This document shows, piece after piece, positions 43,242 to 50,473 of a stretch of 64,000 nt of DNA (position 1 is the stretch's first letter; every line of letters begins with the position of its first letter). This DNA is from CAYVRJ01 sp964453645. Its GTDB lineage: Bacteria > Bacillota > Clostridia > Christensenellales > JAWKQI01. The stretch spans positions 186,001 to 250,000 of the forward strand of contig CAYVRJ010000001.1 of NCBI GenBank assembly GCA_964453645.1. The letters are read 5' to 3'. The position numbers were made by a program, and so were the translations under genes. Under the pieces are notes generated by a model. It saw only the letters and a program-made list of their open reading frames with translations, did no database searches and was not told where the DNA came from.

Positions 43242-44201
43242 ATGAAGAAAATTGTAGTGGCAGCAGCGCTGATGCTGGTTGTTCTCATGGTGACTTTAGC
43301 ATGCGCGCCCGCATCAGCCGGTGCGGCAAACGACGGCAAGTTGAAAAAAATAGGGTTCGTACACCAGACCAGCTCCTGGCAGATGTATCAGGTGATGGAA
43401 AAGGCAGTGGAAGAAAAGTGCAAAGAGGCAGGTATTGAATTTACTTCCTCCGATCCCAACAACGATGCAAACAAACAGGCGCAGCAGATCGAAACCATGA
43501 TCAACGCAGGGGTGGATGCGGTCATATTCGTCACCATCGACGGTGCGGTGTTAGAGCCCGTGGCCAAAAAGGCAGCGGAAAAGAACGTTGTGCTCATTCC
43601 CCTGTTTGCCCCCGTGGAAGGTGCTCCCTCGCAGATTCTGGTGGACGAATATCAGTACGGCTACTATATCGGGCAGATGGGTGCAGAGTATATGGCTGCA
43701 AACTTCCCCGGCGAAGCTGTTGAAGTGGGTCTTTTAAGGGTACACGATTACCTGCCCGGCATTGAGCGGGGAAAAGGTATGGAAGCGGCATTAAAAGAGT
43801 TGTTCCCAACAGCCGTGATCGTCAACGATCAAAACTCTGTGGACGTTGAATCGGCTATGAAATCCACCGAAGCGATTTTAGCCGGAAACCCCAACGCCAG
43901 AATGTTCCTGTGTGATTCAGACGACACCGGTGCCATTGGCGCATACCAAGTGCTCAAGGCGAAGGTGAAACCCGAGGACTATGCAAAGTATTGCGTCATC
44001 GGTGCAGACGGCGTTCCCCAGGCCTTTGAATATATCAAAGAAGGGGGCATGTACCGGGGCACAGTGGCACTGCTCAACAAAGAGATCGGCTATCAGGCGT
44101 TCGACTTAGCTGTGACGATTAAGAACGGCGGTGAATACGAAAACACAGTATACGTTCCGTTTGAACGGGTTGACGAAAAGGTTGCAAAAGAAAAATATTA
44201 A
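43242..44201 (+). CDS. CUT2 sugar ABC transporter, substrate-binding lipoprotein (second system)
   Basis: 319 residues. The signal peptide ends in a lipobox (VTLAC), followed by a type 1 periplasmic-binding fold resembling RbsB (GFVHQTSSWQMYQVMEKAV, SDPNNDANKQAQQIETMINAG, DSDDTGAIGAYQ). It captures the sugar handled by the kinase encoded just upstream. AGAGGAGG precedes the start. Confidence 0.92.
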   Translation: MKKIVVAAALMLVVLMVTLACAPASAGAANDGKLKKIGFVHQTSSWQMYQVMEKAVEEKCKEAGIEFTSSDPNNDANKQAQQIETMINAGVDAVIFVTIDGAVLEPVAKKAAEKNVVLIPLFAPVEGAPSQILVDEYQYGYYIGQMGAEYMAANFPGEAVEVGLLRVHDYLPGIERGKGMEAALKELFPTAVIVNDQNSVDVESAMKSTEAILAGNPNARMFLCDSDDTGAIGAYQVLKAKVKPEDYAKYCVIGADGVPQAFEYIKEGGMYRGTVALLNKEIGYQAFDLAVTIKNGGEYENTVYVPFERVDEKVAKEKY

Positions 44202-44213
44202 TATGCACAGTGA

Positions 44214-44243
44214 TTTTGGAGGGGTTTTAAGGCCCCTCCAAAA
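44214..44243 (+). terminator. Intercistronic hairpin after the second binding-protein gene
   Basis: Perfect 11-bp arms TTTTGGAGGGG (44214-44224) and CCCCTCCAAAA (44233-44243) with an 8-base loop and no T run. Same position as the hairpin at 18873-18911, so partial termination or 3' protection of binding-protein mRNA is likely. Confidence 0.7.
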
Positions 44244-44311
44244 GACACCTCGTGGGTTATGCAACCGTTTTTGACAGCATGTATAGAATTGCTTCCGGAA
44301 GGAGAACGAGA

Positions 44312-45799
44312 ATGGATTTACTCCAAATGAAGGGTATCACCAAAGTGTACCCCGGTGTTGTGGCACTCAACCACGTGAACTTCAACTTGAGAAAGGGCGA
44401 AGTCCACGCACTGATCGGTGAAAACGGTGCCGGAAAGTCTACACTCATAAAAATATTGGCAGGGTCTGTAAAGAGTGACGGGGGTGTCATTCAGTTTGAC
44501 GGCAAGGACTACACCGCCTATTCCCCCCAAGAAGCCATCACCATGGGGATTAGCGTGATCTATCAGGAGTTTAACCTGGTGCCCATGATGAGTGTGGAAG
44601 AAAATATTTTCTTTGGCAAAGAGCTAAAAAAGGGCATCTTTACAGACAGGGCAGCGATGATCGAACAGACAAGAAAGGTCTTTGAGGAATTAAACATCAG
44701 CGTTGACCCCTGTGCAAAGATTTCCGATCTGAGTATCGCCTATCAGCAGTTGACCGAAATTGCCAAGGCCATCATCAATAAATCGAAAGTAATCGTTATG
44801 GACGAACCGTCCGCAACGTTGACAAATAAAGAGCTGAAAACCCTGTTCACCCTCATTGAAAAGTTAAAAGCCGAGGGCACATCCATCATCTATATTTCCC
44901 ATCGGTTGGAGGAGATATTTGAAATTGCAGACCGAGTCACCGTCTTTCGGGACGGGTTGTACGTGGACTGCAAAGATGTGTCTGATACCGATAAAGACGA
45001 ACTCATTCGCCTCATGGTGGGCAGGGAGCTTTCGGGCACCTATCCAAAGGAACACCAGGTGGGCAGTGACGTTGTGCTGGAAGTGAAAAATTTAAACAAC
45101 CTCAATGTTAAAAACGCTTCTCTAAAACTGCACAAGGGAGAAATTTTGGGCATCACCGGGCTGGTGGGCGCAGGGCGGACGGAACTTGTGCGCATGATCT
45201 TTGGCGCAGACGAATACACAGGGCAGATATTCATTCGTGGCGAGGAAGTGAAGATTAAAAACCCCATGGACGCAATTAAAAACGGAATCTCTCTGCTGCC
45301 CGAGGATCGCAAGGCACAGGGACTGCTGCTAAACATGGGCATCGATTTTAATATGTCTGTGCTGGTGTTAAAGAGTTTAGTCAAGCGGGGGTTCGTTTCG
45401 GAAGCTGAAGAGAAGAAGTTGGTGGATCAATATGTGGAGCAGATTAAAATTAAAACCCCTCACAACAAACAAAAGGTGCGCAACCTTTCGGGGGGCAACC
45501 AGCAAAAAGTGGTGCTGGCCAAGTGGGTTGCCAGCAATGCGCAGATCATCATCATCGACGAACCCACCAGGGGAATTGATGTGGGTGCAAAACACGAGAT
45601 TTATGTCCTCATGGACGAACTAGCTAAGCAGGGTAAGAGTATTATTATGATCAGTTCCGAGCTGCCCGAACTAATCGGCATGAGCGACAGGGCGCTGGTC
45701 ATGCACGAGGGCGAAATTGTGGGTGAACTTTTGCGCAGCGAGTTTGAGCAGGAGCGTTTGTTATCGATGGCATCATCAAGTAAAGGAGAAGGAATATGA
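44312..45799 (+). CDS. CUT2 sugar ABC transporter, double ATPase subunit (second system)
   Basis: 495 residues with two ATPase domains. The first Walker A is GENGAGKSTLIK and its Walker B VIVMDEPSATLT. The second has GLVGAGRTELVR, the signature LSGGNQQKVVLAKWV and IIDEPTRGIDVG. GGAAGGAG seven bases before the ATG at 44312 sets the start; an in-frame upstream ATG lacks one. The stop overlaps the permease start. Confidence 0.95.
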   Translation: MDLLQMKGITKVYPGVVALNHVNFNLRKGEVHALIGENGAGKSTLIKILAGSVKSDGGVIQFDGKDYTAYSPQEAITMGISVIYQEFNLVPMMSVEENIFFGKELKKGIFTDRAAMIEQTRKVFEELNISVDPCAKISDLSIAYQQLTEIAKAIINKSKVIVMDEPSATLTNKELKTLFTLIEKLKAEGTSIIYISHRLEEIFEIADRVTVFRDGLYVDCKDVSDTDKDELIRLMVGRELSGTYPKEHQVGSDVVLEVKNLNNLNVKNASLKLHKGEILGITGLVGAGRTELVRMIFGADEYTGQIFIRGEEVKIKNPMDAIKNGISLLPEDRKAQGLLLNMGIDFNMSVLVLKSLVKRGFVSEAEEKKLVDQYVEQIKIKTPHNKQKVRNLSGGNQQKVVLAKWVASNAQIIIIDEPTRGIDVGAKHEIYVLMDELAKQGKSIIMISSELPELIGMSDRALVMHEGEIVGELLRSEFEQERLLSMASSSKGEGI

Positions 45800-46824
45800 A
45801 AATGTCTGGTGGAGAGTTTTTCAAAAAATACGGTATTATCGTGGTATTGCTGTGTCTGATTGGATTTTTTACAATCATGCGGCCCACATTCATTCTGCCC
45901 GACAATTTATTGGAAATTATGCGGCAAGTGTCTTTCACAGGCATCATTGCAGTGGGCATGACTTTTTGCCTGTTAACCGGGGGGCTTGACTTATCCGTTG
46001 GTTCCAACATGGCCTTTGGTGTGATGATTGCCGGTATTTTTATGGCTGCCGCACCCATCCCCTTTGCCGAAGGTGGGTTTAACGTCAATCCCTTTGTTGG
46101 GGGACTGGTGGGTATTATTGCAACCACAGCCATTGGTTTTGCCAACGGTTTCTTTGTGAACGAAGTAAAGATCCCTCCCCTCATCGTAACCTTAGCTACC
46201 ATGGAAATGATGCGGGGTATCGTCTATGTTATGACAGGGGCCATTCCCATTTATGACGGCATGACCGAGGAGTTTTCCTTTGTCGGTCAGGGCAGCGTGA
46301 GTATCGTACCCTTCCCCGTCATCGTCATGGCCATTGCCTTTATTGTGGGGGGTATCATCCTCTCCAAAACCGTATACGGACGGCACATCTACTGTGTGGG
46401 TGGAAGCCAGGAAGTCGCCCGGTTGTCGGGCATTCATGTGAAGAAAATTAAGTATTCGGTATACATGATCAGCGGATTTTTGGCGGGTATTGCAGCTGTG
46501 CTGTTGCTCTCCCGTATGAACTCCGCACAACCCCGGGCAGGGCTGGGTTATGAATTTGAAGTGGTCACCGCCTGTGTGCTGGGGGGTGTCTCCATATCGG
46601 GGGGCGAGGGAAAACTCTCGGGGGTATTCTTCGGCATCGTGATTATGGGCGTGCTGTTTAACGGATTGATCCAGATCGGCCTTTCGGACTTTTATCAAAT
46701 GATCATCAAGGGTGCGGTACTGTTGATTGCCGTGGGCATCGACACTATGTCCCAAGCAAACAAACAAAAGCTGGTGGATGTTAAAAAGAAAGAAGGGACC
46801 CCTGCTGAGGAGAACAAGCTATGA
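45796..46824 (+). CDS. CUT2 sugar ABC transporter, permease (second system)
   Basis: 342 residues of the RbsC family with about ten membrane spans and the motif LTGGLDLSVGSNMAFGV near 56. Unlike the system at 17.8-22.4 kb, there is a single permease gene, so the channel should be a homodimer. The start overlaps the ATPase stop (ATGA) and its own stop overlaps the next start. Confidence 0.94.
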   Translation: MKMSGGEFFKKYGIIVVLLCLIGFFTIMRPTFILPDNLLEIMRQVSFTGIIAVGMTFCLLTGGLDLSVGSNMAFGVMIAGIFMAAAPIPFAEGGFNVNPFVGGLVGIIATTAIGFANGFFVNEVKIPPLIVTLATMEMMRGIVYVMTGAIPIYDGMTEEFSFVGQGSVSIVPFPVIVMAIAFIVGGIILSKTVYGRHIYCVGGSQEVARLSGIHVKKIKYSVYMISGFLAGIAAVLLLSRMNSAQPRAGLGYEFEVVTACVLGGVSISGGEGKLSGVFFGIVIMGVLFNGLIQIGLSDFYQMIIKGAVLLIAVGIDTMSQANKQKLVDVKKKEGTPAEENKL

Positions 46825-48176
46825 AAATCATCGTCATTGGCGGAGGGCCGGGGGGATATGTGGCTGCCCTGCGGGGGGCCAAGAAGGGGGCAGAGGTGAC
46901 CCTCATCGAAAAGGATCTGCTGGGGGGAACGTGCCTCAACCGTGGCTGCATCCCCACAAAGGCCATTCTGCACACGGCAAACCTCTATCATGAGACAAAA
47001 CACTTTGCTTCCTACGGCATTCAACTGCAAGGAGCTCAACTGGACTTTAATCAACTCATGGAGCACAAAGAAAAGACGGTGAGCCAGTTGCGAAACGGGG
47101 TACAGTTTCTCTTGAAAAAGGCAGGGGTCACTGTGGTGCAGGGGGAGGCCAGGTTTGTTTCCAAAAAGTGTGTTGCAGTGGGGGATACGGAATATGCCGG
47201 GGACTATATCATCATTGCAACGGGTTCAAAACCCGCGGATATACCCATTGCACAGGCAGACGGAGAAACCATTCTAAACAGCGACCATGCCCTGAACTTA
47301 AAGGAATTACCCAAGAGTTTGGCGATCCTTGGGGGTGGAGTCATCGGGTGCGAATTTGCACAGGCCTTTTCACGGATGGGTTGCAAGGTGACGATTGTTG
47401 AAATGTTACCCAACCTGGTAGCAAATATGGATGGGGATCAGTCCAGTTTATTACAAAAGGTATTTAAACGGGAGGGGATCGACGTTTTTCTTAATGCAAG
47501 TGTAACAAAAATACAACGAGGGGAACAGGGCATTTCTGTTGACTATACCCTGTCCGATGGAACTGAACAAAAAGTGTGTGCAGAGAAGCTGCTGCTTGCA
47601 GCGGGAAGAAAGCCCCTCACCCAGGGGCTGGCGCTAGACTCGGCAGGTGTAACCACTGCCAAAAACGGCTCCATTCCCGTGAACAGCAGTTTGGAGACCA
47701 ACGTACAGGGTATCTACGCCATTGGGGATGTGAACGGGGGCGTGCAATTGGCTCACGTGGCCTCCCACCAAGGAATGATTGCTGTGGACAATATTTTTGG
47801 CGAAGGTAAGACCTTTGACGACATCGCCATACCCTATTGCGTGTACACCTCCCCGGAATTGGCGTCTATTGGAAAAACCCAGCGGGATGCAGAGGGGGCA
47901 AGTGTGGGTATGTTCCCTGTGTCGGCCAACGGCAGGGCGATGATCGAGGGGGCAAAAGAGGGGTTCTCGAAAGTGATTGCAAAGGACGATACAATTTTAG
48001 GCATACACCTAGCAGGGCCTAATGTGACCGAAATGGTTTCTCCCTTAGGAGGTATCATTCAATTTGAAGCCACAACGGAGGATGTGCACAACTTTATCTT
48101 CGCCCATCCCTCGGTTTCGGAAATTGTTCACGAGAGTATCTTAGATATCCACCAAATGGCTATCCACAAAGGTTAA
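46821..48176 (+). CDS. lpdA: Dihydrolipoyl dehydrogenase E3
   Basis: 451 residues. The N-terminal FAD motif is GGGPGGYVAALRGAKKG, the redox-active disulfide is in GGTCLNRGCIPTK, the NAD domain has GGGVIGCEFAQAF, and a late AIGDVNGG motif completes FAD binding; the active-site His-x4-Glu appears as HPSVSE. It reoxidises the lipoyl group of E2 and makes NADH. It is translationally coupled to the sugar permease, tying the dehydrogenase complex to the imported sugar. Confidence 0.95.
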   Translation: MKIIVIGGGPGGYVAALRGAKKGAEVTLIEKDLLGGTCLNRGCIPTKAILHTANLYHETKHFASYGIQLQGAQLDFNQLMEHKEKTVSQLRNGVQFLLKKAGVTVVQGEARFVSKKCVAVGDTEYAGDYIIIATGSKPADIPIAQADGETILNSDHALNLKELPKSLAILGGGVIGCEFAQAFSRMGCKVTIVEMLPNLVANMDGDQSSLLQKVFKREGIDVFLNASVTKIQRGEQGISVDYTLSDGTEQKVCAEKLLLAAGRKPLTQGLALDSAGVTTAKNGSIPVNSSLETNVQGIYAIGDVNGGVQLAHVASHQGMIAVDNIFGEGKTFDDIAIPYCVYTSPELASIGKTQRDAEGASVGMFPVSANGRAMIEGAKEGFSKVIAKDDTILGIHLAGPNVTEMVSPLGGIIQFEATTEDVHNFIFAHPSVSEIVHESILDIHQMAIHKG

Positions 48177-48195
48177 TAAAGGAAGGATTAAAACC

Positions 48196-48492
48196 ATGGC
48201 AAAGAAATATGAAGTAAAAATTACAGTATATAAGAAATTCGACTGCGATGAGCTGCCCGACTACTCGGGCGGATGCCATGCATTCGACGTGGGAGCGGAA
48301 TTTATTGTGAAAACAGATGGGCGGATGCCCGAAGGTTTTTGCTACTGGGCGTGGCACGATCTGTGGCCTGTGGTGATGACCCTTCGGTTTGGCGGAAAAA
48401 TGACCTATTGTAAACAGGAAAATGTCATGTACTCCGCCTGCTCAGACGGATTGTCCCCCGTTGTGTTTCGTGTAGAGCGGATCGATGATTAA
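48196..48492 (+). CDS. TIGR04076 family protein
   Basis: 98 residues. The pattern GAEFIVKTDGRMPEGFCYWAWHDLWP, followed by LRFGGKM and SACSDGLSPVVFRVERID, matches the small TIGR04076 family of unknown function, which has conserved cysteines. It begins 20 bases after E3, probably as the last gene of that operon, and its end overlaps the stop of the convergent SorC gene by four bases. Confidence 0.8.
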   Translation: MAKKYEVKITVYKKFDCDELPDYSGGCHAFDVGAEFIVKTDGRMPEGFCYWAWHDLWPVVMTLRFGGKMTYCKQENVMYSACSDGLSPVVFRVERIDD

Positions 48493-49466
48493 ACTTCATT
48501 CGTTTCAAAATAGTTGATCACCGAAAGGGCAGCAATTTCATCAATGATGCAGTGGTTGTAGTATTTGCCGTTGGCTGCTGCAATGAGGGATGGAGCTTTG
48601 TCGTTGCCTGTGGCCAGCACCACCACAGTGGAAATCTGCTTGAGGGTGTTTAAGTCGATGGTGAGCACCCGGTTGGTGAGGATGGAGGGTAACACCCTTC
48701 CGTCTTGGTGGATGATGGTGCTAAAAATCTCCCCGCAGTTGGGGGGAGGGGCATTTTCATCGAACTCGTGAGGGGTTAAATAGTTGGAATAAAAGGTTTT
48801 GCGGTATTCGTTTTGGTTGGATGCAACGCTAAAAAAGGCAATGTCAATCTTTTCAAACAGTACCACGTGTTTGTGGATGGAGGGTTCTTCCAACAACATG
48901 GTCTTGAGCAACTCATTTTTAACAATATACGGTGCGGGGAATAGAGACCAATTGGCTTTTGCCTTAGCTGCCAGATGCATCACAATGTCGTGACCGTCCA
49001 TATAACCCGCATTGGCAATGGATTGGGTTGCAATACTGCCCGAAATTTGAACAAATTGGCAGTTGGGATAGGCCTTGGTGGGGCAAAACTCCCGCACCAT
49101 GGTTTGGAGGGTGGTGCCCCAGTCGAAACCCACAACCATGCCGTCGTGCAGGTTGTCGCACAGAAACTTGGAGGCAGCCCTGCCCACATTGGTTTTGGAT
49201 TCCTTTTGGGTGGAACCCGGGGGCACGATGGTCACTTGGGATACGCTGAGCAGGGAGCGAACCTGTTGCTCCAGTTTTTCATAATAGATGGGTTTTTTGT
49301 TGATATGAAATTCAACGATGTTTAAGTCTTTGCATTTCTTTAGCACTCTGGAAACTTTAAATCGAGAGATGCCAAACATGGTTGAAATTTCATCTTGGGA
49401 GAATTCACCCATATAATACAGGGTTGCAATTTTGCTGTAGGTTTCACGGTTCTCTTCGAATTTCAA
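48489..49466 (-). CDS. SorC/DeoR-type sugar-binding transcriptional regulator
   Basis: 325 residues. The N-terminal helix-turn-helix is YYMGEFSQDEISTMFGISRFKVSRVLKK, and the rest is the SorC sugar-binding domain (QVTIVPPGSTQKESKTNVGRAA, VGFDWGTTLQTMV). The effector is likely a phosphorylated sugar. It is divergent from the class II aldolase gene and convergent with the importer/E3 operon, so it probably regulates both. An ACAGC/GCTGT inverted repeat lies in the 86-base divergent gap. Confidence 0.9.
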   Translation of the reverse strand: MKFEENRETYSKIATLYYMGEFSQDEISTMFGISRFKVSRVLKKCKDLNIVEFHINKKPIYYEKLEQQVRSLLSVSQVTIVPPGSTQKESKTNVGRAASKFLCDNLHDGMVVGFDWGTTLQTMVREFCPTKAYPNCQFVQISGSIATQSIANAGYMDGHDIVMHLAAKAKANWSLFPAPYIVKNELLKTMLLEEPSIHKHVVLFEKIDIAFFSVASNQNEYRKTFYSNYLTPHEFDENAPPPNCGEIFSTIIHQDGRVLPSILTNRVLTIDLNTLKQISTVVVLATGNDKAPSLIAAANGKYYNHCIIDEIAALSVINYFETNEV

Positions 49467-49552
49467 GCCAAACCTCCACGCACACTGATAGAAATATCAT
49501 ACAGCAATTGGGCTGTTTTTGCAATATAAATAAATTTTAAGGAGAAATCTGT

Positions 49553-50218
49553 ATGGCAATTTTAAAAGATTTGCGGGAAAGAGTATTAATCGCAGGAAAG
49601 AAGCTGAGGGAGTACAACCTAATCGTCATGGCGGGGGGAACCGTGGCTGCACGGGATCCCGAAACGAATTATGTGGTCATCACCCCCAGCGGCATGGAGT
49701 ATGAACATTTAACATGGGAGGACATGTGTGTCATCGACATCAATACCTTTGCGTTAATCGACGGCCACAGGCGCCCCTCTTGCGCCAGCGATATGTTCAC
49801 GGCGGTGCTCCGTGCACGCCAAGACATCTTATGCGTCACCCACGCCCACTCCCGCTACGCCACGGCGTTTGCCTGCTGCAACATGGAGATTCCCGTTGCA
49901 ACAACCACCCACGGCAACTTGGTGGGAGGGCCCGTGCCCTGCACCCACTGGATACACCCCGATCCCCATACCCCCGAATATTTGCAAGACATTGTGGACA
50001 CCATGGGGGATGGCTTTGCGGTGAACATTCGCAACCACGGGTTGGTCGTGGGGGGCAGAACGGTGGAAGATGCCATTGAAAACATCATCACCTGCGAAGT
50101 GACGGCAGAGACGGCTTATTTAGCCCAGCACTTGGGTAAACCCGTATTCCTAAACGAAGACGAGACCAAGCGTGCCTTTAACTTTGCAAAATCGGTGGTT
50201 GGACAACATATCAAATAG
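49553..50218 (+). CDS. Class II aldolase/epimerase (AraD/FucA-like)
   Basis: 221 residues. Zinc ligands are visible as His97 and His99 in CVTHAHSRYATAFA and a third His in NIRNHGLVV. The family acts as L-ribulose-5-phosphate 4-epimerase or L-fuculose/rhamnulose-1-phosphate aldolase. The acidic residue that follows the PSS motif (PSSD in AraD, PSSE in FucA) is replaced: the sequence is PSCASD, with Ala78 at that place and an Asp two positions on. AAGGAG precedes the ATG at 49553. It fits a pentulose pathway with the UlaE-like epimerase. Confidence 0.87.
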   Translation: MAILKDLRERVLIAGKKLREYNLIVMAGGTVAARDPETNYVVITPSGMEYEHLTWEDMCVIDINTFALIDGHRRPSCASDMFTAVLRARQDILCVTHAHSRYATAFACCNMEIPVATTTHGNLVGGPVPCTHWIHPDPHTPEYLQDIVDTMGDGFAVNIRNHGLVVGGRTVEDAIENIITCEVTAETAYLAQHLGKPVFLNEDETKRAFNFAKSVVGQHIK

Positions 50219-50235
50219 GAAAAGTGCAATAAAAT

Positions 50236-50302
50236 ACGAATATCTCATTGAGATACGCAAAGATTTTTGAGAAAATGGCGTTATGTTGATTGGATATTCG
50301 TA
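50236..50302 (+). other. Possible structured RNA between the aldolase and chemotaxis genes
   Basis: Outer arms TACGAATATC (50236-50245) and GATATTCGTA (50293-50302) are exact complements. Inside are ATCTC/GAGAT and CGC/GCG pairs. A terminator follows seven bases later, so this could be a 3' untranslated structure, a small RNA or a riboswitch-like leader. I recognise no known class. Confidence 0.4.
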
Positions 50303-50308
50303 TAAACG

Positions 50309-50343
50309 ACAAAAAACAGTCGTCTGCGGAGGGCTGTTTTTTG
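50309..50343 (+). terminator. Terminator upstream of cheA
   Basis: Arms ACAAAAAACAG (50309-50319) and CTGTTTTTTGT (50333-50343). An alternative pairing ACGAC/GTCGT (about 50306-50324) would disrupt the left arm, as in antiterminators. Confidence 0.75.
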
Positions 50344-50387
50344 TTAAAAATAATATTGAGTTTTTATAATAAATTCGTAAAAAATTA

Positions 50388-50416
50388 TTGGAAATTAAAC
50401 TAAAAGGTGTTACAAT
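50388..50416 (+). promoter_or_regulatory. Sigma-A promoter of the chemotaxis operon
   Basis: TTGGAA (50388-50393), 17 bases, TACAAT (50411-50416). The leader before cheA is about 50 bases. Confidence 0.65.
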
Positions 50417-50473
50417 AGGGCATATTAAGTTTTACCAACCTATCGCAATTGTTACAGGGTGAGAGGTGATATC

